This document shows positions 16,922-25,205 of a stretch of DNA of 64,000 nucleotides, piece by piece; position 1 is the stretch's first letter, and each line of letters begins with the position of its first letter. This stretch comes from Pseudomonas sp. ACN8 (GTDB taxonomy: Bacteria > Pseudomonadota > Gammaproteobacteria > Pseudomonadales > Pseudomonadaceae), in contig NZ_MRCS01000035.1 of assembly GCF_002303925.1 (NCBI RefSeq), positions 1 to 64,000 on the forward strand. The letters run 5' to 3'. A model generated the notes under the pieces. It ran no database searches. It saw only the letters and a program-made list of their open reading frames with translations, and was not told the DNA's origin. Position numbers and translations under genes: made by a program.

Positions 16922-18085
16922 TTAACGCTGCAACACCAGAATCCGCGACAACAACTCATCCCGGTCCACATAGCAGCCCTGGAAGTGCCGCGCCCCGGTG
17001 GCGGGGTCGAAGGCGTTGCGGGCATGCAGGGTGCGACGGTTGTCGAAGCACCACAGCTCGCCGGGATTGAGCCGCTGCATCAGCCTGAATCGAGGTTCGC
17101 GGGTCATTGCGATAAAGCGCCGATAGGCGTGGTAGAGCTTGGGCATCTGCTCCACCGAGGCATCGAACGGCCCGCGCAGAAAGTTCGCCATGCGGATTTC
17201 CGACACCTGCCCCAACGCATCCAGGGCAATGATCGGCGCGAGGCAGCGGTAGTCGCTGTGACGGTCCTTGTTGCGAAACTCCACGGGGATTTCGCAGAGG
17301 CTGTTGAAGGATTCGGGATCTTCCCGGCGCAAGGCGTCGGCAATGGCAAAACCGTCGACAAAAATGCTCTCGCCACCCTCGGCATCATTGACCAGGCAAT
17401 GCAGGAATTGCAGCCCCGGTTGCAACTCCCGGGTCGGCAAATCGCTGTGCAGTGGCAGGTTGAAGGCGGTGTAGGCGTTGCTGTCGGCGTCGGCCTTGGA
17501 TTGCACATTGAACAGCACGCCGAAATTGCTCTCGCGGATGAAGGAAATGCGTTGGGCGATCAGCTTCAGAGAACCGGGTTCGGTGGGCACGCCTCGGACC
17601 TGGGTCAATCCGACATCCCGCACCGCCAACAGCCATTGCAACAGAGCGTCGTTATCCGTCATCAGTGCTTGATATTCGAACACCGGCAACCGCAAATCGC
17701 TGTGCCAGAGCCTGGCTTTTGGCTTGCGTGCCTGGCGCTCGGCGCGGGATTCGTCGTCATAGGCGTGGGCGCGCAGCCAGCCGGGGTCGAAGCGGCTGCT
17801 GTGGCCGTCCTGCCAATCCACCGACAGGCAACCTTCGGTGTCGATGTGCACTTGTTCGGGTATCAGATCTTGAGCCACATCGACGATTTCCAGCACTTGC
17901 TCGCGAGTCACGGTGTAGACGCACTGCGGGCACGGGCAGTTATCCCGCAGCCATTGATGGTGGAAAGGGCTGACGCGATCGTCGGCCCACTTCACCAGAA
18001 TACGGTCCGCCAGGGTCTGCACGCCAGTCAGCGCGCTGATCAACGGATAGGTACGAAAGTCGGCAAATGCTGCGGCGGTATTCAT
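16922..18085 (-). CDS. gamma-butyrobetaine dioxygenase (2-oxoglutarate, Fe(II))
   Basis: The enzyme hydroxylates gamma-butyrobetaine to L-carnitine using 2-oxoglutarate and oxygen. The 387-residue protein has the family's N-terminal zinc-binding segment (LRDNCPCPQC, residues about 47-56). The TauD-type fold carries the iron ligands HSD in LPLHSDL (near 212) and a distal His in RTLHARNAF (near 353), with the 2-oxoglutarate arginine following in ARHFQGCYVDRDEL. It is the last gene of the caiX-cdhC-cdhA-cdhB series, 13 bp after cdhB. It therefore feeds carnitine directly into the carnitine dehydrogenase route. Similar genes are called gbbH or BBOX-like. Confidence 0.9.
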   Translation of the reverse strand: MNTAAAFADFRTYPLISALTGVQTLADRILVKWADDRVSPFHHQWLRDNCPCPQCVYTVTREQVLEIVDVAQDLIPEQVHIDTEGCLSVDWQDGHSSRFDPGWLRAHAYDDESRAERQARKPKARLWHSDLRLPVFEYQALMTDNDALLQWLLAVRDVGLTQVRGVPTEPGSLKLIAQRISFIRESNFGVLFNVQSKADADSNAYTAFNLPLHSDLPTRELQPGLQFLHCLVNDAEGGESIFVDGFAIADALRREDPESFNSLCEIPVEFRNKDRHSDYRCLAPIIALDALGQVSEIRMANFLRGPFDASVEQMPKLYHAYRRFIAMTREPRFRLMQRLNPGELWCFDNRRTLHARNAFDPATGARHFQGCYVDRDELLSRILVLQR

Positions 18086-18098
18086 GGCGATCTCCTTG

Positions 18099-18575
18099 TT
18101 ATTTTTGGGGGGGTAATGCGATCACTCGGCCAACGTAATCGGGCGCAGGCAGGTCCTCCTGTTCGGCGACGATGGCTTGCAGCCGGCTCAAGGATTGTTC
18201 GCTGAACGGCGCCGAACGCGGCCCGGCGAGATCCACGTGCAGCAGCATCTGTTCATTGCCTGCAAGTTCCTGGGCATCACCGACCAGATGCAGGCTGTGA
18301 TAGAGGTGCACGCGCTTGCTGTCGTGGGCGATGATTTGGGTGTGCACTTCGACCTTGGCGTCGAGCTTCACTTCGTGCAGGTAATTCAGGTGCAGTTCGA
18401 GGGTGAACAGCGAGTTGCCGCTGGCCTCGCGGCTGTTGCTGTCCAGGCCCAGGCGATCCATCAGGGCGTCGGTGGCGTAGCTGAAGATCAGCAGATAGAA
18501 GGCGTCGCGCAGGTGGCCGTTGTAGTCGACCCAGTCGGGGATGATGGTGGTTTGGTAGGTGGTGAGGGTGGGCAT
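18099..18575 (-). CDS. cdhB: betainyl-CoA thioesterase (hot-dog fold)
   Basis: This 158-residue hot-dog thioesterase has the family's acidic residue in WVDYNGHLRDAFY (Asp near residue 17). CdhB-type enzymes hydrolyse betainyl-CoA, made by CdhC, to glycine betaine. The start MPTLTTYQ at 18575 gives the normal length; the long upstream frame only reads through a REPIN. It sits between cdhA and the gamma-butyrobetaine hydroxylase gene. Confidence 0.9.
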   Translation of the reverse strand: MPTLTTYQTTIIPDWVDYNGHLRDAFYLLIFSYATDALMDRLGLDSNSREASGNSLFTLELHLNYLHEVKLDAKVEVHTQIIAHDSKRVHLYHSLHLVGDAQELAGNEQMLLHVDLAGPRSAPFSEQSLSRLQAIVAEQEDLPAPDYVGRVIALPPQK

Positions 18576-18613
18576 GATGGCTGATCCAGAACAGATTATG
18601 ATTGGAGTGCCGT

Positions 18614-18680
18614 CATCGCCAGCAGGCTGGCTCCCACATTGGAATGCATTCCCCTGTGGGAGCCAGCCTGCTGGCGATGG
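18614..18680. repeat. REPIN (CATCGCCAGCAGGCTGGCTCC type)
   Basis: Inverted arms surround ATTGGAATGCATTCC between cdhA and cdhB, so it interrupts the carnitine operon transcript. It is nearly the same sequence as 9557-9622. Confidence 0.9.
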
Positions 18681-18699
18681 GGCCAGTCCAGATTGTCGA

Positions 18700-19665
18700 T
18701 TACTCGCTGAAAGCCATCCCATGCTTCTCTTTGGTGGTCTTCACCGCCTCCAGCACCGCCAGCAGGCAGTCATCACGATAGCGCTCCAGCGCCGAAATGC
18801 TGTGTTTACCCAGTTGATCGCTGGTGCCATCGACCACGTCGTCGATCAGTTTGTCGGTCAACTCCGGTGCCGGCAGGTAGGTCCACGGCAACTGCAACGC
18901 CGGGCCGAACTGCGCCATGAAGTGGCGCATGCCGGCATCGCCGCCGGCCAGGGTGTAGGTCAGGAAGGTGCCCATGAACGACCAGCGCAAGCCCGCGCCG
19001 AAGCGGATGGCATCGTCGATTTCGCCGGTGGTCGCCACGCCGTCGTTGACCAGGTGCAGGGCCTCACGCCACAGCGCTTCGAGCAGGCGGTCGGCGATGA
19101 AACCCGGTACTTCCTTGCGCACGTGCAGCGGGCGCATGCCCAGGGATTCATAGACCCTCATGGCCGCTTGCACCGCTTCAGGGGCGGTGTTTTTGCCGCC
19201 GACCACTTCCACCAAGGGCAGCAGGTAAACCGGGTTGAACGGGTGACCGACCACGCAGCGTTCAGGATGCGTGGCGCTCTCGTAGAACTCGCTTGGCAAC
19301 AGGCCAGAGGTGCTGGAGCCGATCAACGCATTGGGCTTGGCCGCCGCGCTGATTTTGCTGTGCAGGTCCAGTTTCAGCTCCAGTCGTTCCGGGGCGCTCT
19401 CCTGGATGAAATCGGCATCGCGCACGCACTCTTCGATGGTCGCGACAAAGCGCAGGCGATCTTGCGATGCACCCGGCGCCAGGCCTTGTTTCTCCAGCGC
19501 GCCCCAGGCATTGGCGACGCGTTTGCGCAAGGCGGCTTCAGCGCCGGGGGCCGGGTCCCAGGCCACTACATCCAGGCCATGGGCGAGGGCGCGGGACACC
19601 CAACCGCTGCCGATGACACCGCTGCCTAACGCTGCGAAGGTTTTGATTTCGGTGATAAAGCTCAT
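18700..19665 (-). CDS. cdhA: L-carnitine 3-dehydrogenase
   Basis: This NAD-dependent dehydrogenase of the 3-hydroxyacyl-CoA dehydrogenase superfamily oxidises L-carnitine to 3-dehydrocarnitine. At 321 residues it has the Rossmann motif ALGSGVIGSGWVSRALAHG (residues about 12-30) and a helical C-terminal dimerisation domain (VPGFIADRLLEALWREALHL). Its neighbours cdhC and cdhB carry out the next two steps, which strongly supports the assignment. REPINs lie on both sides. Confidence 0.95.
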   Translation of the reverse strand: MSFITEIKTFAALGSGVIGSGWVSRALAHGLDVVAWDPAPGAEAALRKRVANAWGALEKQGLAPGASQDRLRFVATIEECVRDADFIQESAPERLELKLDLHSKISAAAKPNALIGSSTSGLLPSEFYESATHPERCVVGHPFNPVYLLPLVEVVGGKNTAPEAVQAAMRVYESLGMRPLHVRKEVPGFIADRLLEALWREALHLVNDGVATTGEIDDAIRFGAGLRWSFMGTFLTYTLAGGDAGMRHFMAQFGPALQLPWTYLPAPELTDKLIDDVVDGTSDQLGKHSISALERYRDDCLLAVLEAVKTTKEKHGMAFSE

Positions 19666-19696
19666 GGTCGATTCCTGAATTTGGCTCGGAAAAAAC

Positions 19697-19792
19697 TGTG
19701 GGAGCGAGCCTGCTCGCGATGGCGTCGGTACATCCGATGCATCAATTGAGGCAGGTAAACCGCTATCGCGAGCAGGCTCGCTCCCACAGGGG
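19697..19792. repeat. REPIN (GGAGCGAGCCTGCTCGCGATGG type)
   Basis: Inverted arms flank about 45 bp in the cdhC-cdhA gap. It is the second REPIN inside this operon. Confidence 0.88.
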
Positions 19793-19806
19793 GAAAGTGG
19801 GTAGGG

Positions 19807-20694
19807 TCAACCGCGCTTGGTCAGGCCCATTTTTGCCCGGCCTTCAGCCGGGGTCAGGACGCGGGCGCCAAGGCGGCTGAGGATTTCGCTGGCGCGCTCG
19901 ACCAGTTGGCCGTTGGTCGCCAGCACGCCCTTGTCCAGCCACAGATTGTCTTCCAGGCCGACCCGTACGTTGCCGCCGAGCAACACCGCTTGCGCCGCCA
20001 TCGGCATCTGCATCCGGCCGATACCGAAGCCAGCCCAGACCGCATCGGCCGGCAGGTTGTCGACCATGGCTTTCATGGTGGTGGTGTCCGCCGGTGCGCC
20101 CCAAGGGATACCCAGGCACAGCTGGAACAACGGGTTGTCGAGCAGGCCTTCCTTGATCATCTGCTTGGCGAACCACAGGTGACCGGTGTCGAAGATTTCC
20201 AGCTCGGCTTTCACACCCAGCTCTTGAATGCGTTTGGCGCCGGCACGCAACTGGGCCGGGGTGGAGACGTAGATGGTGTCGCCGTCGCCGAAGTTCAGGG
20301 TGCCGCAGTCGAGGGTGCAGATTTCCGGCAGCAGTTCTTCGACGTGGGCCAGGCGGGTCAACGGGCCGACCAGATCGGTGTTCGGGCCGAATTCCATCGG
20401 ATTCTCGCCGGCACCGATTTCCAGGTCGCCGCCCATGCCGGCGGTGAGGTTGACGATGATGTCCACGTCCGCCTCGCGGATGCGCTCCATCACTTCGCGG
20501 TACAGCGCCACGTCACGGCTGAACTTGCCGGTTTGCGGGTCACGCACATGGCAGTGAACCACGGTGGCGCCGGCCTTGGCGGCTTCTACGGCGGCAGCGG
20601 CGATCTGTTTCGGGGTGACCGGCACGTGTGGGCTCTTGGCGGTCGTGTCGCCAGCACCGGTGAGTGCGCAGGTGATGATGACGTCGTGGTTCAT
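19807..20694 (-). CDS. cdhC: 3-dehydrocarnitine:acetyl-CoA trimethylamine transferase (BKACE family)
   Basis: This 295-residue beta-keto acid cleavage enzyme (DUF849) uses acetyl-CoA to split 3-dehydrocarnitine into betainyl-CoA and acetoacetate. The zinc-ligand pair is in VVHCHVRD (His 47 and 49), and the following TAGMGGD loop and C-terminal GLEDNLWLDKG, with a further ligand Glu, are typical. It lies between caiX and cdhA, matching the carnitine operon order known in Pseudomonas. Confidence 0.94.
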   Translation of the reverse strand: MNHDVIITCALTGAGDTTAKSPHVPVTPKQIAAAAVEAAKAGATVVHCHVRDPQTGKFSRDVALYREVMERIREADVDIIVNLTAGMGGDLEIGAGENPMEFGPNTDLVGPLTRLAHVEELLPEICTLDCGTLNFGDGDTIYVSTPAQLRAGAKRIQELGVKAELEIFDTGHLWFAKQMIKEGLLDNPLFQLCLGIPWGAPADTTTMKAMVDNLPADAVWAGFGIGRMQMPMAAQAVLLGGNVRVGLEDNLWLDKGVLATNGQLVERASEILSRLGARVLTPAEGRAKMGLTKRG

Positions 20695-20789
20695 GAGGCG
20701 ATTCCTTACAGGCGAGTTTTTGGCTTTGGCCAGGCGTGGTGGTCCCGTCCGCAGCCCGTTGGGGCTGCGAGTCGGTGGTTCAATCGTGT

Positions 20790-21734
20790 TTATTTAGTGG
20801 TCAGTTGCAGGTTTTCAGCGGCCGGTTTGCCGTCGAAGGTGGTGACACCTTCAAGCCAGCGTTTTTTGTCCAGCGGGTGATCCTTGAGCCATTGTTTGGC
20901 CGACTCGAAAGCGTCCTTGTGATCCAGCAGTGGCTGCATCATCCGGCTCTCGTCTTCGGCGGTGAACGTCAGGTTGCTCAGCAGGCGACCGATGTTCGGG
21001 CATTGTTCGGTGTATGTCGGTGCGGTGACGGTCCACACGGTGGCCTTGCCTTCGTTCGGGCCGAGAGCGTCGTCGCTGCCGGTGAGGTAGGTCATCTTGA
21101 CGTTGACGTTCATCGGGTGCGGCGCCCAGCCGAAGAACACCACAGCTTCGTTGCGACGTACGGCGCGATCCACGGCGGCGAGCATGCCTGCTTCGCTGGA
21201 TTCGACCAGCTGGAACTTGCCGAGGCCGAACTGGTTCTTGGAGATCATCGCCTTGATCTGGGTGTTGGCGCCCGAGCCAGGTTCGATGCCGTAGATCTTG
21301 CCGCCCAGTTCCTTTTCGAATTTGGCGATGTCAGCGAAGGTTTTCAGGCCCTTGTCGGCGAGGTAGGTCGGCACGGCGAGAGTCGCGCGGGCATCCTGCA
21401 GGCTCGGCGCTTCAAGCACCTTGACTTGTTTGGCGTCGACGAACGGGGTGATGGTCTGGGTCATCAGCGGGTTCCAGTAACCGAGGAACAGGTCCAGACG
21501 CTGGTCGCGGATCCCGGCGAAGATGATTTGCTGGGAGGCGCTGGTTTGTTTGGTGCTGTAGCCGAGGCCATCGAGCAATACCTGGGTCATGGCACTGGTG
21601 GCGATCACGTCGGTCCAGTTCACTACACCCATGCGCACGTTCTGACACGCGGCGGGTTCGGCGGCCATGACACTGGCGCTCAGCAAAGCGGTACCACTGA
21701 GTGCAAGAACACAGCTGCTGATCAGTCGTTTCAT
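20790..21734 (-). CDS. caiX: carnitine-specific periplasmic binding protein
   Basis: This 314-residue OpuAC-type binding protein begins with a signal peptide (MKRLISSCVLALSGTALLSASVMA). The tryptophan-rich ligand features VNWTDVIAT, FLGYWNP and VFFGWAPHPMN parallel those of CbcX. There is no permease or ATPase gene next to it, so it probably docks on CbcWV, as shown for P. aeruginosa CaiX. It is first in the carnitine operon and faces cdhR across a 224-bp divergent promoter region. Confidence 0.93.
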   Translation of the reverse strand: MKRLISSCVLALSGTALLSASVMAAEPAACQNVRMGVVNWTDVIATSAMTQVLLDGLGYSTKQTSASQQIIFAGIRDQRLDLFLGYWNPLMTQTITPFVDAKQVKVLEAPSLQDARATLAVPTYLADKGLKTFADIAKFEKELGGKIYGIEPGSGANTQIKAMISKNQFGLGKFQLVESSEAGMLAAVDRAVRRNEAVVFFGWAPHPMNVNVKMTYLTGSDDALGPNEGKATVWTVTAPTYTEQCPNIGRLLSNLTFTAEDESRMMQPLLDHKDAFESAKQWLKDHPLDKKRWLEGVTTFDGKPAAENLQLTTK

Positions 21735-21823
21735 CTCAGGTTCCTCGGCAGTTCGTTTATTGTGAGTTCCGGTGTCTGATGCGCCGGTGATGCCAAGTTA
21801 CGCAGCAAAGCACCGATGAAAAC

Positions 21824-21858
21824 GCACTGCGGCGACCAGCTCTTGCACTGCAGCGACC
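21824..21858. promoter_or_regulatory. direct repeat, candidate CdhR operator
   Basis: GCACTGCGGCGACC (21824-21837) and GCACTGCAGCGACC (21845-21858) agree in 13 of 14 bases and start exactly 21 bp apart. The following CTCTT is also repeated. Two-turn phasing in a divergent caiX-cdhR promoter fits a dimeric AraC-type activator. Confidence 0.72.
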
Positions 21859-21958
21859 TGCGCTCTTGAATGCCGCTCGCAAGTGGCGTATCAACATCCC
21901 TACGCTGCCCGCCCTCTCGTTACCTGGCCTCCTGTTACCTGCTAAGCGAGTGCGCTCC

Positions 21959-22903
21959 ATGTCCCAGGATTTCTACTTCTTGTTGATGCCGGGTTTCTCG
22001 GCCATTGGATTTATCTCGGCCATCGAGCCGTTGCGGGTCGCCAATCGCTTTCGTGGCGAACTCTATCGCTGGCATGTGCTGAGCGCGGATGGCGGGGCGG
22101 TGTTGGCCAGCAACGGCATGTCGGTCAACGCCGATGCGGCGCTGGAACCGTTGAAGAAAGGTGCGACACTGCTGGTGGTCGCAGGGTTCGAACCCCTGAA
22201 GTTCACCACGCCGGCGCTGGAACACTGGCTGCGCCGCCTGGACAATGAAGGCGTGACCCTCGGTGCCATCGACACCGGCAGCTTCATCCTCGCAGAAGCC
22301 GGCCTGCTCGATGGCCATCGCCTGACCCTGCACTGGGAAGCCATCGATGCCTTCAAGGAATCTTATCCACAGCTCAGCGTCACCCAGGAACTGTTCGAGA
22401 TTGATCGCCGGCGCATTACTTCCGCCGGCGGTACCGCTTCCATTGATCTGATGCTGGATCTGATCGCCCAGGCCCACGGCCCGGAACTGGCGATCCAGGT
22501 CAGCGAACAATTCGTACTCGGCCGCATCCGCCCGCGTAAAGACCACCAGCGCATGGAAGTCGCCACGCGTTATGGCCTCAGCAACAAGAAACTGGTGCAT
22601 GTGATCGGTGAGATGGAGCAGCACAGCGAACCGCCGCTTAGCACTTTGGAACTGGCGGAATCGATCAAGGTGACGCGGCGCCAGCTGGAGCGCCTGTTTC
22701 GCCTGCACCTGAACGACACACCGAGCAATTTCTATCTTCGATTGAGGCTGGAAAAGGCCCGGCAGTTGCTGCGGCAGACCGACATGAGCGTGTTGGAGGT
22801 CAGTATTGCCTGCGGGTTTGAATCGCCGTCGTACTTCACCCGCAGTTATCGGGCGAAGTATGAGCGGTGCCCGCGGGAGGATCGGCGTACCGCCAAGGCA
22901 TGA
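21959..22903 (+). CDS. cdhR: AraC-family carnitine regulator CdhR
   Basis: This 314-residue relative of GbdR has an N-terminal GATase1/DJ-1-like sensor domain (FYFLLMPGFSAIGFISAIEPLR) and a C-terminal AraC helix-turn-helix (VTRRQLERLFRLHLNDTPSNFYLRLR, residues about 235-310). CdhR activates the carnitine operon in response to carnitine. I use MSQDFYF at 21959. The longer frame from 21866 lacks a Shine-Dalgarno and adds proline-rich filler. The ribosome site before 21959 is weak (GCGAG). It is divergent from caiX. Confidence 0.92.
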   Translation: MSQDFYFLLMPGFSAIGFISAIEPLRVANRFRGELYRWHVLSADGGAVLASNGMSVNADAALEPLKKGATLLVVAGFEPLKFTTPALEHWLRRLDNEGVTLGAIDTGSFILAEAGLLDGHRLTLHWEAIDAFKESYPQLSVTQELFEIDRRRITSAGGTASIDLMLDLIAQAHGPELAIQVSEQFVLGRIRPRKDHQRMEVATRYGLSNKKLVHVIGEMEQHSEPPLSTLELAESIKVTRRQLERLFRLHLNDTPSNFYLRLRLEKARQLLRQTDMSVLEVSIACGFESPSYFTRSYRAKYERCPREDRRTAKA

Positions 22904-22918
22904 ATACTTGATACCCCC

Positions 22919-23007
22919 TGTGGGAGCCAGCCTGCTGGCGATGGCGGTATGTCAGACACATGAATATCAACTGATGCACCGCCATCGCCAGCAGGCTGGC
23001 TCCCACA
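22919..23007. repeat. REPIN (GGGAGCCAGCCTGCTGGCGATGG type)
   Basis: Inverted arms flank about 38 bp between the convergent cdhR and DUF3010 genes. No separate T-tract terminator is visible there. Confidence 0.88.
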
Positions 23008-23034
23008 GTTAGTTTGTTCTGTCAGGAAGACCTG

Positions 23035-23451
23035 TTACTTCTTCAAAAGCGCCGAACACGCCGCCTTGTACGCCTCATGCTGGTACTTGTTCAGCGTTCC
23101 CGGCAATTCGAAGTTGTGCTTCTTGGCCTGGGCATTGATGGTCTGCGGCGACAACAGCATCACCTCGCAATTCTCCAGCAACTGGAAAACCCCCTCGATC
23201 TTGAACGTGGTCGGCCCCCCGGCGAACTCGCCTTTCTTGCTGCGCTTCTTGATCGCAATGCGGTCTATCGAGTTCTCGCGAACAAAGGACGCAACCTGAG
23301 CGGCGAACAGTTTGACGTTGGCGGCTTCGTCGTCATCGTCCAGGGCGATTTTCTTGGTGGCGAGTGCGACATGGCCCAGCGCCTGACCGTCCAGCGTGGC
23401 CACGGCGATGATCGCTTCGCTGCCTTTGATTTCGATGCCGCAGATTTTCAT
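23035..23451 (-). CDS. DUF3010-family protein
   Basis: This 138-residue cytoplasmic protein starts MKICGIEIKGSEAIIAV, a sequence type I recognise as DUF3010, whose fold is RNase H/actin-like. The function is unknown. The upstream ATG at 23463 would add four residues; I prefer MKICG because family members usually begin there. It is convergent with cdhR and has no obvious metabolic link to the surrounding genes. Confidence 0.75.
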   Translation of the reverse strand: MKICGIEIKGSEAIIAVATLDGQALGHVALATKKIALDDDDEAANVKLFAAQVASFVRENSIDRIAIKKRSKKGEFAGGPTTFKIEGVFQLLENCEVMLLSPQTINAQAKKHNFELPGTLNKYQHEAYKAACSALLKK

Positions 23452-23512
23452 GTTCAATCCCATTAGTGACAGAGGGTGTGCAGCTTACAGCTCAAGCTGG
23501 CTGGTGAACGGA

Positions 23513-23914
23513 TCACTCCTGCCCAATCGACTCCAAAAACTCCGATCGCTCATCACTCATCCGCGCCACACAATCGTTCTGGGCAATGGTGAATGCCTTG
23601 CTGCCGGCCGTGGCCGGAAAGGCTTCTACGGCGCAATCGGCATCGCGGGTTTTGAGCCATTGGGCCTGGGCGGCCTTGATTTTTGCGGTGACGTCGGTCA
23701 GTTGCGACGGGTTCTTGCCGTAGAGCGACTGCATGCGGTCGTTCAGGCTTTTGAGGTTTTCGCTCAACAGGTCTTCGGCGGAGGTTTTGCTGAAGGCCGA
23801 ACATTCCAGGGTCTGGATGTCGTTTTCGACTTTGTCGCACGGGTTGTCGTCGGACACCTGCGCTGCGTGTACGCCGGTCGCAATCATTGCCATTGCCAGA
23901 ATGATCGATTTCAT
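23513..23914 (-). CDS. LprI-like (DUF1311) exported protein
   Basis: This 133-residue protein has a short signal peptide (MKSIILAMAMIATGVHA). Its cysteine-bearing domain (NPCDKVENDIQTLEC ... DADCAVEAF ... NDCVARM) resembles the lysozyme-inhibitor LprI/DUF1311 family, and four or more cysteines suggest periplasmic disulfides. The long upstream frame to 24268 is antisense to the next gene and is not used. It is divergent from the dimethylglycine operon, so its promoter region contains the repeats at 23990-24030. Confidence 0.75.
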   Translation of the reverse strand: MKSIILAMAMIATGVHAAQVSDDNPCDKVENDIQTLECSAFSKTSAEDLLSENLKSLNDRMQSLYGKNPSQLTDVTAKIKAAQAQWLKTRDADCAVEAFPATAGSKAFTIAQNDCVARMSDERSEFLESIGQE

Positions 23915-23989
23915 TATCGTCGCCGCTCTTGTCCAGTGAAGCATCCAGTGATGCGGCGAATTCTGGCCCAAGCCGAGGGCCTTGAACAG

Positions 23990-24030
23990 GTCGCAGATTG
24001 TGCCTGGCGACGACCCTTTGTCGCGGATTG
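23990..24030. promoter_or_regulatory. direct repeat upstream of the dimethylglycine operon
   Basis: GTCGCAGATTG (23990-24000) and GTCGCGGATTG (24020-24030) agree in 10 of 11 bases and start 30 bp apart. GTCGCAGAT recurs in the gbcA-gbcB promoter (35672-35680). The second copy is 119 bp before the first gene of the operon. It is a candidate GbdR site. Confidence 0.45.
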
Positions 24031-24149
24031 ACGCTTTCGGCAAACCCCCTGTCGTTTTTGCACCCGGCTGCCCCTGCACCGAGGCATATGCTGGCCCCAA
24101 AGCGCCGGCAGACGATTCGGCGCATGAATCGCTAATAGGGGACAGCCTG

Positions 24150-25127
24150 ATGAGCCCAGCCGAATTGCACGCCGACAGCATCGTTATCGACGGGCTGATT
24201 ATCGCCAAGTGGAACCGTGAACTGTTCGAAGACATGCGCAAGGGCGGTTTGACCGCGGCCAACTGCACCGTGTCGGTGTGGGAGGGCTTTCAGGCCACCG
24301 TCAACAACATCGCCGCGAGCCAGAAGCTGATCCGCGAGAACAGCGACCTGGTGATTCCGGTCCGCACCACCGCCGACATCCGCAAGGCCAAGGAGCAGGG
24401 CAAGACCGGCATCCTTTTCGGCTTCCAGAATGCCCACGCCTTTGAAGACCAGATTGGCTATGTCGAGGTGTTCAAGCAACTGGGCGTCGGTATCGTGCAG
24501 ATGTGCTACAACACCCAGAACCTGGTGGGCACCGGTTGCTACGAGCGTGACGGCGGCCTGTCGGGTTTCGGTCGCGAAATCGTCGCCGAGATGAACCGGG
24601 TTGGCGTGATGTGCGACCTGTCCCACGTCGGTTCCAAGACCTCCGAAGAAGTCATCCTCGAATCGAAGAAGCCGGTCTGCTACTCCCACTGCCTGCCGTC
24701 GGGGCTCAAGGAGCACCCGCGCAACAAGTCCGATGAAGAACTCAAGTTCATTGCCGACCATGGCGGCTTTGTCGGCGTGACCATGTTCGCGCCGTTCCTG
24801 GCCAAGGGCATCGACTCGACCATCGACGACTACGCCGAAGCCATCGAGTACGTGATGAACATCGTCGGCGAAGACGCTATCGGCATCGGTACCGACTTCA
24901 CCCAGGGCCACGGCCAGGACTTCTTTGAATACCTGACCCACGACAAAGGCTACGCCCGCCGTCTGACCAGCTTCGGCAAGATCATCAACCCGCTGGGTAT
25001 CCGCACCGTGGGCGAGTTCCCGAACCTGACCGAGACCCTGCTCAAGCGCGGCCACTCCGAGCGCGTGGTGCGCAAGATCATGGGCGAGAACTGGGTCAAC
25101 GTTCTCAAGGACGTTTGGGGCGAGTAA
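24150..25127 (+). CDS. M19 membrane-dipeptidase-like protein with altered metal site
   Basis: This 325-residue protein has the amidohydrolase fold of renal dipeptidase (M19). The two histidines in LSHVG and CYSHC (normally ligands H198 and H219) and the aspartate in GIGTDFTQG are present. The usual DGHND at the N-terminus is DGLIIAKW, and the bridging glutamate position reads GFQNAH. The two-metal centre is therefore incomplete, and ordinary dipeptidase activity is doubtful. AGGGGA lies 7 nt before the ATG. It heads the dimethylglycine operon, as in P. aeruginosa. The role is unknown, possibly hydrolysis of a betaine-related conjugate or a structural function. Confidence 0.85.
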   Translation: MSPAELHADSIVIDGLIIAKWNRELFEDMRKGGLTAANCTVSVWEGFQATVNNIAASQKLIRENSDLVIPVRTTADIRKAKEQGKTGILFGFQNAHAFEDQIGYVEVFKQLGVGIVQMCYNTQNLVGTGCYERDGGLSGFGREIVAEMNRVGVMCDLSHVGSKTSEEVILESKKPVCYSHCLPSGLKEHPRNKSDEELKFIADHGGFVGVTMFAPFLAKGIDSTIDDYAEAIEYVMNIVGEDAIGIGTDFTQGHGQDFFEYLTHDKGYARRLTSFGKIINPLGIRTVGEFPNLTETLLKRGHSERVVRKIMGENWVNVLKDVWGE

Positions 25128-25150
25128 GCCACAGCACCTCTGAATCCTTT

Positions 25151-25173
25151 CCCGCTGCCATCCGAGCAGCGGG
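25151..25173 (+). other. intercistronic hairpin
   Basis: CCCGCTGC/GCAGCGGG forms a perfect 8-bp stem with a 7-base loop in the 78-bp gap between the M19-like and DUF5943-like genes. It has no T tract, so it is more likely an mRNA-stability or processing element than a terminator. Confidence 0.55.
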
Positions 25174-25205
25174 CAACACAACGAATTTTCTGGAGTTAAG
25201 TTTCC

